Below are positions 48,301-59,200 of a stretch of DNA of 64,000 bases, one piece after another (within the stretch, counting starts at the first letter, position 1; the number at the start of each line of letters is the position of its first letter). The stretch is from Eudorina sp. 2006-703-Eu-15 (taxonomy: Eukaryota > Chlorophyta > Chlorophyceae > Chlamydomonadales > Volvocaceae): assembly GCA_003117195.1 (NCBI GenBank), contig BDSI01000208.1, forward strand, positions 62,001-126,000. The letters are read 5' to 3'. The translations under genes and the position numbers were made by a program. Under the pieces are notes generated by a model. That model had not been told where the DNA came from and did not search any database. It saw only the letters and a list, made by a program, of their open reading frames with translations.

Positions 48301-50955
48301 GTCGTACAGTAATCTGACCACGCGCACCACGACGGTGGATGTGGACCTGCCGGCGAAGAAGGCCGATGTCCGGGAGGTGGGTGAGCTGGGACGACAGCAC
48401 ACATAAAGTATATTATGGTGGGCTGTGGGAGCATGCAGTGGAAGCAGGGAGGTTCGTCACGCAGTCGTTGGGGTTTTTTTCCGGCTTTTGGCTACGGAGG
48501 CCGCTAGCTGTACCAGCTGTCAACGAACTGCCGCACCCTGCCTGCGCACGATTCGGCTGCACTGGGGCCATGCTGTTGATGGATGTCCCGCACTCCCGCT
48601 GCATCTGATTTTCGTACAGGTTGAGCGGGTCGAGTACTACACGGCGGGGCAGTACATGAGTCAGACGCTGTGGGCCACGTCGTACGACGGAACCAAGGTC
48701 CCCGTCACCGTTGCATGCCGCACCGACGCCTGGCCGCTCACCACCGGGCGGCCGTTGCCCGTCATCCTGCAAGCGTACGGCGCGTACGGCAGGAAGCTGC
48801 TGCCGGACTTCATCCCGGGTGACCTGGCCATGTTGGACGGCGGCACCGGGGCGGCGGCGGACGCGGCGGCGGCGAAGGCAAAGGCCGACGGCGACGGCGC
48901 CGCCGCCGCCGCGGCGGCGGAGGCCGTGGGTCCGTGCCTGATGGTGTTGGCTCATGTACGGGGCGGCGGCGAGTTGGGGTCGTACTGGCACGTGGACGGC
49001 AAGAGGTTCAAGAAGATCAACACGGAGGAGGACATCGCGGCCGCGGTGCGGATGCTGGTGGACAAGGGACTGGCCAGGCCGGACGCGGTGGCGGTGTGGG
49101 GCCGGTCGGCGGGTGAGTGTACGACCACGTGTGCACGACAACATTCGTACAGTCTTGTACGGCGACAACTACAAAAAACGTACGCCTAGGTCGTGTGTGT
49201 GTTACGATCTCGAGTCATTCGCCTGTGGCGAGCTGTGCGAGTGCGTACTCCGGTTCCATTTGTGCGTCCCAGCTCGCTCCCAGCCACCCCGCAGCCAACC
49301 GACCCACGGGTCACCCCCTGACCCCTTCCCACCCCGCACACCGACCGTACCTCACCTCCACCCACCTGCCCGCCCCCTCTCCCTCCCCCTCCCCGCAGGC
49401 GGCCTGGCGATGGGCATGGCCCTGGAGCGTACCCCGCCCGGCACCTTCCGCGCCGCCATCCTGGACGTCCCGTTCGTTGACGTGCTGGGGGCCATGACGG
49501 ACCCCTCCCTGCCGCTGACCATCAAGGAACGGTCCGAGTGGGGCGACCCGTACACGTACCAGGTATGGAAGAGTGTTGCATCCAGACGGTACCGCGGGGA
49601 CGGATTGCGCCAGGGTTAGGTCTCGGGTTTCGGGTTTTGGATTCGGGTCGACCCGTACACGTACCAGGTGCGTGAGGCGGAATGCGAAGGTGGGTCTAGC
49701 TAGTGCGTCCCGTGAGACTGAGCGGCGGTTGCGTGCGTGTAACGTACGATAGATGACGACGAGTGAACGAACAATGAAACGAGCGAGACGAGTTTCGATG
49801 AGTATGTCCCAATAGTCCGGACGCTGCGCGTTATTATTACAGTGCGCAGGAAGGTGAGTGGTGGACGCCGGCTCGAGACGACCGTAATGTATTGTAACCG
49901 TTACAACGAAGGTGGACCCGTATCCCGACCGGGTGTTCCAACGGGCCCAGATAGCTCGTCGGTGCCTCGTCTCATCAACCCCTATCTACATACATACCAG
50001 GGACTGCGCACCCGTCTGTCCTCCATCACCCGCGGGGGGTCATGCAGCCATACCGTGTTGGCTGGGCTACTGCCAGGAAAATCGCATGTCGCTAGCGTGT
50101 ATGGCTACGTAATAAATCACGTCATCAGCAGTCGTCGTTTACTTGTGCGTGCGCGTGCACCGACGGGCCTCCTCATGCCTGTAGCTCGCCACAGGTAGGG
50201 TTGCCTGTATGTGTTGTTAATGTGCGGAGTTGCGGCTGGGACGGATGGGGCTGACGGGGATGTTCGTTGCAGTGGTGATTATGAGCGGAAGCAGGTAGGG
50301 CGGGGTCGATGTAGTTGCGTCTGGGAATGCGCGGAATGTGATGTGTTCAATGCATGTGAGCGTTGTCGCATACGCGCACCTACCGCTTTTGCAATGTGAG
50401 CCGGCCAAGGGAAGTAACGTGGTCCGTCGCCTCCACTGCGCCGTCCCGGTATGTACGGTATGTATCGACACCTCCAGGGTGGGTTATTGCAACGAACCGA
50501 CGCCTGCTAGCATTTCTTGATTCGTTGCCCCGCCGTACGTACCCCGCGCCTGCCCCTGACAGGAGGACTACGACTACATCCTGTCGTACTCCCCGTACGA
50601 CAATGTCGCGCCGCTGGCGACGAACACCCCCGCGCTAATTGTCACGTGCAGCATCAACGACCCCCGGGTGCCGTACTGGGGTCCAGCGAAGTTCGTGGCG
50701 CGGCTGCGGGCGGCGATGGCGGCCGCCGCCGCCAATAACAGCTCCTCCGCTGGCGGCGGCAGCACCACCACCACCACCACCATCAGCCGCAGCGGCCCCG
50801 TGATGTTGCTCACGGAGCTGGACGCCGGCGGCCACTTCGCCGCCAGTGGCGCCAGCGGCAAGTTGGCGGATCGGGCGATGCGGGTGGCGTTCCTGTTGAG
50901 GCAGCTCAAGAGGGCGGTGGACGAGGCGGCGGCGGCCGCGGGAGCCAAGCAATAA
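42387..50955 (+). CDS. Oligopeptidase B-like serine peptidase (S9A), copy POP-B
   Basis: Same family as POP-A. Exons: 42387-42562, 42702-42804, 43037-43199, 43467-43585, 44027-44135, 44559-44662, 44998-45084, 45239-45319, 46879-47157, 47466-47990, 48164-48376, 48620-49112, 49399-49562, 50563-50955. All are in phase; 1002 residues. Exons 2-9 and the two catalytic exons before the last match POP-A in length to the base. The catalytic triad is intact (Ser816 in GRSAGG, about Asp905, about His963). The N-terminus is Arg-rich and transit-like (MVSAQPCVRLRGTRARAYRN) instead of a hydrophobic signal, so a different compartment is likely. It has a long Asp/Glu-rich insert (about 47800-47950) in the propeller, followed by an intron absent from POP-A. 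It lacks the Pro/Lys tail. Confidence 0.92.
45340..46003 (+). mobile_element. hAT-like MITE with perfect 8-bp target-site duplication, containing a nested relative
   Basis: Terminal inverted repeats: CAGGGTGGCTATCTTATTTT at the left; at the right end the reverse complement is CAGGGTGGCTGTCTTAGATA. The flanking 8 bp are identical, CCGGGGGG at 45332-45339 and 46004-46011, as expected for hAT transposition. It lies in POP-B intron 8 and is absent from POP-A. A second copy of the same family (45481-45895, CAGGGTGGCTATG ... ATAGCCACCCCG) sits inside it. No transposase ORF; AT-rich, unlike its surroundings. Confidence 0.85.
45481..45895 (+). mobile_element. Nested copy of the same MITE family
   Basis: The left 100 bp (CAGGGTGGCTATG, then TATCTACGGCCAGAGATACG and CTGAAAGTATCTGTC) and the right end (TTTTCGGCCGAATACATATT ... 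AGCCACCCCG) both match the outer element's ends. The flanks share only GAGAG, so its target duplication is not perfect. Confidence 0.7.
46128..46293. mobile_element. Small palindromic MITE-like element, GGTATCATCGCGCA ends
   Basis: The left arm (TTACCGTACCTCCGGTATAT, then CATCGCGCAA) and the reverse complement of the right arm (GTACCGTACCGCCGGGGTAT, then CATCGCGCAA) pair over about 30 bp with small gaps. About 165 bp, in POP-B intron 8. A related right end (GGGGTGCGCGATGATACC, plus a CTGCGCGAA...TAATTCC block) recurs at about 46729-46798 in the same intron. Confidence 0.55.
48161..48169 (+). promoter_or_regulatory. Triple CAG (NAGNAG-type) splice acceptor of POP-B exon 11 (48164-48376)
   Basis: CAGCAGCAG offers three acceptors 3 bp apart. 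All keep the reading frame and vary the protein by one or two glutamines. Confidence 0.6.
48611..49649 (+). repeat. Near-identical tract shared with POP-A, ending in a duplicated exon-end scar
   Basis: Inverted copy of 28165-29207. Directly after the tract, 49650-49667 repeats the last 18 bases of exon 12 (CGACCCGTACACGTACCAG-type), followed by a consensus donor GTGCGTGAGG. POP-A has no such second copy. Confidence 0.8.
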
Positions 50956-52000
50956 GCCGGCGCCGCTGCAGCCTACGACGGGCGTGCCGTCGTCGGCGTC
51001 GTCGTCCTAGGAAGTAAAGCGCGCTCCCCATCCGCTATATCCACCGTCAGCCGTGCCGCCTGGCGACAGCTAGCTAGCAGTTCCATGGGTTACTCCATCC
51101 GCCTCATGCGTTCGACGGCGGACTGCTGATGAAGTGTTCGGCGAATGAAGTGTGTTGAAAAATGAAACGCAGCTAGCTTGTCGTGGTAGGTCGTGTATAC
51201 TGATTCCGTAGATCCTGGGATTACATAGAGTTCGTTGTACCATGAGATGTCACTACTGGAGGACATCTGCTGGCGGGTCCTTTCTTTTCTGATAAGGCAT
51301 GATGTACATGATGCAATACATACATCACAGCTGTCAACGCCTGCCCCTCCCTCGGATGCGGCGCTAGCGGCGCTCAGTCGTCAAGACGGCGCGCGTGCCG
51401 GGTCTATCTATCTAGGCCGTCGTTGTATGTATTGCTTGGTGCGCTCGCTCGCTATCTTAGCTTGGAGGGCAAGCAGCGGTTGTTCTATCGCAAGCACCTG
51501 CTTCGGTAGGTAGATGCATGCATGTTATTGGTTACGCATATGGCATGTATGTGTACGTACTACGATCGGTCAGTGCAGGTCGACCGCTGGCAAGGGCAAT
51601 AGATAGGCACGCAGGTTGGCGCAAATGACCTGAACGCTAGCTGCACGCGGTGCATGCATTGCCTGGCGAACGTAGTGCAACACATATATGCAACATATCT
51701 AGTGTACATGTTATCATATTAGCACATACATCCATACCGCAGGTGCGCATGCGTATGTACATAGGTCTATTTGCCTGCGAGAACTGCATGTTCCGGTAAT
51801 GACGACGCGCGTGCGTGCGAGTGTTGATCGGACGGCGGACGACGCATGCAGCAGCAGGCGAGCGCTTTGAATGGAGTGCGCCCTGACGGTCGCAGTATTA
51901 CGCAGTATAGGACCGACGACGTAACTAACGTAACTAGCAGCAGCTCGGATACCTGCTGATGACGTATCCATGCGGGCGCATACATACAGGCGACACAGCT
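50956..52000. other. 3' flank of POP-B and intergenic DNA
   Basis: The POP-B stop is at 50953-50955. No TGTAA was seen in the first 300 bp. The remainder up to the LINE remnant has no recognisable gene. Confidence 0.4.
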
Positions 52001-54340
52001 GCAAGGGGCCCCCGCCTGTGAACGACGCCTGCAACTACTAGGCGAGTTTGTACGGGAAGCCCTGGGCCTGCCCGACGGAACAGCCCCGCCAGCCGGAGAG
52101 GTCAGCCGCTTCCGAGGGGCGTTGGCGCGCCTGTGGTCGGAGGTACGCTGGGAAAACGAGAACAAGGAGACCCTGTGGCGGATGGCAGTGGACGGCCTGC
52201 CTCTGCCCAGCAACACGCATTTGGCCAGGATGGCCCCCGAGCCGTGCGGCTGCGGAAGCTACGGGGGCGCCGCCGGCCGGCCGTGCTCCCCCGCCTACAC
52301 CATTTCTGGGAGTGCCCCGTCGCCCAGGCCGTGCGGGAACAGATTGACCGGCACCTGTCACCCGAGCCAGCAACGGCAGTCAGCAGCAGGATGACACGGC
52401 GACACCTCTGGCTGGCGCAGGCGCCAACCGGATGTGAACAGCCTGCCTGGGACGTGATCACCCTGGCAGCGCTCTCCGCCATGGACGCCGGCAGATGCTG
52501 CCTCCGGGCAGCCCAGCGTCGCGCGGCGCGGGTAACAACAGCCGCAACATCGGGGCGTCAGGCACCAACACAGCAACAACAACCAGCGCAGCGTCAGCAG
52601 GCCCCCGCCAGCGACACATCACCGATTTCTTCGCCCGGACCGAAGGCACCCCCCAACAGGAGGGCCCCGCACTCACCGCACCCATCGACAACGCTCCGTC
52701 ACAGGAGGGCAGAATGAGCGAGATGGACGCGATGGCAACGGCGGCAGTGGCGGCGGCGGCCGGAACGGCAGCGATTGCAGCGTCGCCCCTGGACCGTGCT
52801 CGTGCTCGGGCGGTGGTGGACTTTTGGGCGCGTCTGCGATCGTTCGCAGCGCTGGGTGTCCCCCGCCGTGGCTGGGACCGGGTGGGACCACAGCACCCCA
52901 TCCTGGCCGTGGCTGGGGAGCAAGTACGGTGCGCAGCACCAGTAGAGATCACGGCCTAAGAGCACGCCGTGGGGTTAGGGAGGGGGCTCAGTCGGGGGGG
53001 CGGGGAAAGGGTGGGGGGCCTGCGAGCGAGCGCGCGGGTGGGAGGGTTCTAAGGGCGTGAGCTGGGGGAAGAGGGCGATCTGCGGAGCGTCCAGGGAGGG
53101 GCGGGGAAGCAGGCAGCGCTGGGCGAGGTTTTTGAGTGGCTTTTCGTTCGTGGTCGTGTTGCTTTCCCGGAGAGGGGCTTCCTATGGGGCGGGGGCCTCC
53201 GGTACGTGTGTGTTTGGCGGTGGTACAGTAGGAGCGCTCGCCCTGGGCTGAGCGAGGGTACGCAGGCGCGGGAGGGGGAGGGCGCGAGGGGTGCGTGGGG
53301 AGGTTCTCGGGAGAGAGGAGGAGGCTGAGTTTCGTTGAGCTCGCGGGGCGCGTCTCTCTTGGTAGCGGTGCAGCGGAGGGGCCTTGTGTGTCTGGGGAAG
53401 GGGTTCTCAGCCTGGGGGCCGTGCCTTAGGTGGCTATCTAGGGGGGCGCCGTGCTGGCTTGTCATCCCTCCCGCGGTGCTTTGGTTGGGGCGCTCGTTTC
53501 CTGGTGCGCGAGGAACAGCCTCTGCAGCAGACTCCAGGAGAGCTCCGTAGACAGCTTCGGACCAGCTGCCGTGCGTCTGCCTCGCCCCCCGTACCCCTTG
53601 TGCCGTGTGAGTAGTAGCGGTCAGCGCCTGCCCCCGCCCAGGTGGGGTGAGTGAGGCTTCTTGTAGCGTGCAGCCGTCGATACCTTATAGCAGGTCAGCC
53701 TTGTTAGTGTTGCGTGTGTCAGCAGCCCGTCCTGAGCTTGCCTGCGTTCTCTGGTCCTGTTCTGGTTGCTTGCGAGTTAGCTGTGAGGGTCCCCGTGGGT
53801 GAGGTGGTTCTTCCCAGGTTAGCCCGTGGGTTTACTCCCCGCTTTGTGCGCCTTCGTCGAGTCTTAGCCCCGTGTGTGCATGGCCTGTTCCGAGGGACCC
53901 CTGAGGTCCCATCTAGCGAGCCGGGTATTGAGAGCAGGTCGACCCCGTTTTTGGTCTCCTTGCCGAGTGCGGAGCAGCAGCCTGCAGTCGAGTTTGCTGC
54001 TCCGGTTTGTTGATTTTCCCAGTGCAGCGGTCGAGTAAGTCCGGCCGGGGCTCACCATGAGCCAGCTGGCGGCGGGCGTGTGAGTGCGTGTGCGTGGAGG
54101 AGTGTGAGTCTGGCGTGCGAGTGCGCGCGTGTGAGTGCTTGGCCGGCCTGCTTGCTTGGAGGGGAGCCCCGCCGGGCTCGAGCCAGGGTGTGAGGCGCGC
54201 GGCGGGCATACGGACAGACAGACGGACAGACAAATCCGCGCGCCCCGCCCTGCGCTGTGGTTCGGCCCGGCAAGGGGCCCCTGGCACTCGTCCGTACGAC
54301 ATGTGTACGGCGAGCCGCCCACAGTGTAACACCCCATTCA
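52001..54340 (+). mobile_element. 5'-truncated, frameshifted LINE (non-LTR retrotransposon) remnant
   Basis: The C-terminal part of an ORF2-like protein is readable in three successive frames. Frame one (about 52001-52297) carries WENENKETLWRMAVDGLPLP and CGCG. The next (to about 52550) carries LHHFWECPVAQAVREQIDRH, a zinc-binding-type end of reverse transcriptases. The third (to the stop at 52959) carries QRHITDFF, a PIP-box-like motif, and VVDFWARLRSFAALGVPRRG. Two frameshifts make it inactive. After the stop a G/T-rich region without genes runs to TGTAACACCCC and CATTCATACATAC (54325-54344), interpreted as the 3' UTR, 3'-end signal and tail. The 5' boundary and clade are uncertain. Confidence 0.6.
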
Positions 54341-54507
54341 TACATACGTGCCATGTGTACTGCTGGGATAGATGCGACTCGATCGCTCGCTCATTCCTGT
54401 TAGTTGTTTGCTTACTTTGGTTGGTGGCGATAGTAATATATAATGGTGATGCAGGATGCGCATGCGTGGCATATATGCGGTTACATAATAATAGAGCATA
54501 ACCCGGT

Positions 54508-55767
54508 GGCCCTGCGTCGACATGCGCAAGGTCAACGACGTTGCTAAGGACATTCGATTTCCGATAGGTCACATCCAGGATATTTTGGATACTGCTGCAC
54601 CTCCGGGTGGTGAAACACGATACTACTCGAGTCTGGATTTGAAGTCTGGCTACTGGCAAGTCCCCATGGCCGACGAGGCTTCCAAGGAGCGTACGGCATT
54701 TGCTACGCCGACGGCCCAGTATCAGTATGTACGGATGCCCATGGGTCTCAAGGGGTCAGCCGCCGTGTTCGCTACCCTGATGCACAAGGTGCTAGGCCCG
54801 CTGTTAGAGGATTCGCCTCCGCACCCGGCATCGACTGATGGTCCGCTACGGGAGCGCTGTGTGGTGGTCTACTTGGATGACATTCTGATTTTCAGCCCCA
54901 CACTACAAGATCATGTACGACATCTTCAGCAGGTGTTCGATCTGCTACGGATGGCTGGTCTCAAGATCGCAGCTAAGAAATGCACGTTTGGGCAACAACG
55001 TGTGATTTTCCTTGGTCACCTACTCGATGGGGTACGCGGTACCGTGGGACCCAACCCTGCTAACGTCATGAAGATTGCAGAGATTCCTTCTCCGACCAAC
55101 GTTCGCGAAGTACGAGCTTGGTTGGGAGCTGTTGGTTACTACCGGGAGCTTATCCCTGGTTTTGGCCTGATCGCTCGGCCACTATATGCGCTACTCAAGC
55201 AAGGAGCTCCCTGGTCTTGATTGGGGCCCGCGCGAACAAGATGCTTTTCAAGAGCTTCGGAACGCCCTGTTGCGGGAGCCTGTACTCCGCGCACCTGATT
55301 TTCAGCGCCCGTTTATGGTCCAAGTTGACTGGTGCCGTACCGCCGTTGCCGCGTGCCTAGTCCAGCGGGACGACGAAGGATTTGAGTACGCTGTGCAATT
55401 CGCCAGCAAGGCTATGACAGGAGCTCAACTCAACTACAGCGCGGCGGATGGAGAGGCCTACGCTGCTCTATGGGCTATCAAGCACTTCCACCCCTATTTG
55501 TACGGCACGCACTTTGTGCTCATTACGGATTCCATGGCAGTTCGGTCTTTGAGGACTGTACGCGCACGGGACCTTCTCGGCAAGTTGGCCCGTTACGCAC
55601 TCAAGCTTCAGGCGTACGACTTTGAAGTAATGCACAAGGCTGGGCGCAAGAATTCTAATGTGGATGGTCTGAGTCGCTTGGGACACTTGATGGACCGTGA
55701 CATGGCTACCGAAACCGATCATGTTCAGGACCCCTTTGAGGATGCCGCCATCTTGGCATGCTCAATT
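54508..55767 (+). pseudogene. Detached Ty3/gypsy RT-RNase H fragment, duplicate of 59277-60532
   Basis: 1260 bp almost identical to the pol region of the large element downstream. It begins within the RT domain at CCTGCGTCGACATGCGCAAG and stops after RNase H. A 4-bp insertion near 55217 (TCTTGATTGG versus TCTTGG) makes an in-frame TGA and shifts the frame; only a few other substitutions were noticed. The YLDD active site is intact. It abuts LTR sequence at 55789, so it is a rearranged piece and not an independent insertion with its own ends. Confidence 0.9.
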
Positions 55768-55788
55768 ATTATGGGGCCCGGGCGTTGT

Positions 55789-56156
55789 ACTACGCTACAG
55801 TACGTCTACGTCGCGACGTCTCCTTTCCCCGTCTGCGTTCTCCCAGTAAACAAACAGGCACCAAACGTTTCCTGGGCCTGACGGCCTCGCAGCGAAACTC
55901 TGCCTAATTTCCGGCTCGGAAAATACACCAGGGCCAGTGGCCGTAGGTCAAACCTTTACTTCCGCCAACTTCCGCTTACCGCTCGCGCATCCGCAAATCT
56001 CGATAAACATCTCGATCGCTTCCGCAGCTGGTATCGATTCCTAACACAAACGATCCTGGGCGCCCGGGCGTGTCCTCCCACGGGTTGTCCCATACGCGAA
56101 AAATTTTGGGCGCCCACGGGGCGTGGCCCGCCCCGGTGCGGGTGGTATCGAGACCA
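55789..56156 (+). repeat. Right-hand part of a gypsy LTR plus primer-binding site
   Basis: Matches 63174-63539 with about 1% differences. Its left part is missing, replaced by the RT-RNase H fragment. TGGTATCGAGACC at 56144-56156 would pair with a tRNA 3' end, GGTCTCGATACCA. It resembles the initiator-Met primer sites (TGGTATCAGAGC) common in plant LTR elements. Confidence 0.75.
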
Positions 56157-56227
56157 GGTTCATAGCCCGGTCTCTAGCTATCTTCTGAACAGTCTATCTG
56201 TTAGGCAGCCTACCTGGTCGAGCAGCC

Positions 56228-59200
56228 ATGGACGGTCAACAACAACAGCATTTCGCCTCTCGCCCTCACCCCTCTAGCGTCTCATCTGTGCCCATCTTCC
56301 GGCTAGGAGACAGCGCACGGCAATGGGTAGCTAGGGTTGAGCGATGTGGGCGCATGTACGGCTGGAGCGAAGACGCTCAGCTGGACGTCGCCATTTGTCG
56401 TTTAGGAGATGAAGCCATCTGCTGGCAAGCCGGCGTTGAAGCGTCTCTCCCCGACTGGCCTAGTTTCAAGACCGCGTTCCTAGAGCGGTTCGATCCTACT
56501 CAAGAAGAGTTGTTCAGCCGGCTAGCTCACTGTCGACAAGAGCGGGGCGAGGCTGTACGGACGTACGCCGATCGCTACCGCGACCTAGCTGCTCAACTGG
56601 GAGTGGATACGCAACACGACCCCATCCACATGCATAACTTCTTGCAAGGGCTACAGGCCAAGATCTACAGCAAGGTTTTTATTATGCGGCCATCCAGCTT
56701 CGAGGATGCCGTACGTTGCGCCATCTACGTCAATGAAGGCCTGGACCGTCAGGATACGGCCGGCTCCTTTGATTCGTTTCCCCCGCCACGAGCTCGCGAG
56801 ATAGACGCTCGCAGCCATCCTGTTCGGACGTCCCCACGTTGGGAAGACCGTCGCGGTCGTCCCCATGGCAACGTGCCTGATTCCCAGATCCCTAACGGTT
56901 CTCGTCCAGACGGACCTCGCACCCCTTCAGCTGCGCAACGTCCCATGGAGCCACGACGGCCAGAGCAGAAGCCCGCCGGAAATGGTCCCTGGCAGAGTCG
57001 TCCGCGCCCTGATGGTACTACGCCACCAGGCAGTGAACCGCTTGAATCCCGAGTCGACGACATCGCTCGTCAGTTGTCGCGCTTAACATTGTTGCTGGAA
57101 CGCAACTCGAATGTGCAGTTGTGGGAGAAGGTCGACACCCACTACGAAGGCCCACACCTCTCACAGATGGAACATCCGGGCATCTGTGCTCGCTTCCAAC
57201 CAGCTACCCCGCCCGCCGCCTACATCAAGCGTGTGGCCGACTTCGAGCCCATGCCGCTTCCCCGCAAGCGTCCGACGGCCGCTCCTGGCCAGGATGCGCC
57301 CCATCCCACTACGGCAGGCCGTACCAACGTTGTACGTCCCGTCGTGCCCCCGGCAGTTTCCCCCAGTACTCCAGCCACGACTTCGCCTGGACCTCAGGCG
57401 CATCAGCACCCAGTCCCAGCCGCCGCAGACACGCCGATGTCAGAGCGTGCTGCAGCAGCTGAAGGTACCGCTCCAGCCCGGCGTGGCGTCGCCAGCGCTG
57501 AACCTCGTCCGCGGCGACGCGCAGCAGAGCCTAGCAGTCGCACCGATCCTATCCCTGCGGACCCACAAGAAGAAGAACGGCGTATCGCCGAGGACATCGT
57601 TCATAAGGTTAACAAGTATGCGCTACCATTGAGTACATCTCTTCGGTGCAACCCCATCAGCATCTACACGAAGGTTGGCAGTCGAGTCCTTGGGTTGGCC
57701 CGACAGCATGCTAGCCCCGGCAAACCCCAACCTGGACCTACGTTTGGACCCGCGCGGCCTACAGTAGGCGCTATGCAAGCTTCTCTTTCGGAGCGTCCGT
57801 CTCCGGCAGTCCCTGCTTGGCAGACCGACCCTGTCGCACCGCCTTGGCAAGTTTGTAAGGCTACCGTACTGTTAGCGGATGGGCGAGGCGATCTAGTCCC
57901 TGTCCCCGCGGTCATCGATTCTGGCGCTTCTCATAGTGTCATCACGCGTGACACGCTACGACGTCTAGACCTGCTACACATGGTGGAGGATTCGGAGGTG
58001 ACCTTTCTGAATGCGGACGGCAATCGCGGTCGCGCAGCTGGGCGTGTTACTGAGCTACAAGTGTCTACTGGCGATCTTACGATACTACTGTGTCCGTTCG
58101 TCAGCACCGCCCTCAACTATCAGCTTCTCCTGGGCACTGATTTTCTCTACCCGATTCGGGCAAGCATCTCGTACGACAGTAGTCGTCTTGAGTATACCAA
58201 CGACCGAGATCAGCGGTCCAACATTGCTATCCATTTTCTTCGGAGGCCTGGCCCCGGTGTTCCCCCGTCTGCCCGGCTCTGGGATGACTCACCTGAGAAT
58301 GACGGTCATCAACCAGCTTTCATGTTGGAGGCCGAAACCCCGGTACAGCCGCCTGAGACGCCCACGCCCCGAGAGGAGGCGTCACCATCGGTTGTCAGCG
58401 AAGACTCCGCACCTGAGATTGTCGATTTACCTGCGGGAAGCAGCGAAGTGCCCAGCGATATTGATTCGGAACTTGGAGGAGACACAGACATGCAACACAT
58501 CGTTGACATGCTTGTACGACAGATGCTTAGGTCAGACAAGGCCGTGTCAGTAAGCACCTCCAGTGGTGAATGGGCCGCGGATGCGTGGAGCACCGACAGC
58601 GTCGTTAGCTCCGGCAGTGAAGCAGCCAGGGCAGATGTTTGGCTTGGAGACGGTGTTGAGTGCAACGATGACTCGTACTTGATTCCTGAGGCGTCTACTT
58701 CGACTGCCGCCGATCCGCCCTGTTCGACCCCTCTACCCATACCAGTTTTGAGTCCCCGGGAGCTGTTAATCCCACGTTTGCTGACCGAGGAGCGTTCCTC
58801 CGCCACTTTCGGCCCTACCACGGCGACACAGTTTGATGCGTCCGTGCCGGCTGCTATCGCTCCGGACGGTTTAGATCACGACGGTCACTTGGAGGAGGCC
58901 CATTTCCGCGGACTAGTGGCTCGTGCGATCCGGCCCATCAAGACTCCTACCACCGAGCTACGCGTCTTGCTAAGTAGCAAGGTGAATACCGATCTCCCAT
59001 ACCCCGACCGCCAATTGCTGGACACGTGTCTGGCCGACAACTTCGACATGTTCGCCCTCACCAACCGAGAGCTTGGATTCACAACATGGGTGTCCATGAG
59101 AGTGGACACAGGGGAGCATCCTCCCATCGCCCAAAACCCTTACCGTTTATCACGCACCGAGAAGGCTGCCGTTGACGCTGAGATGCGGCAGATGCTTCAG

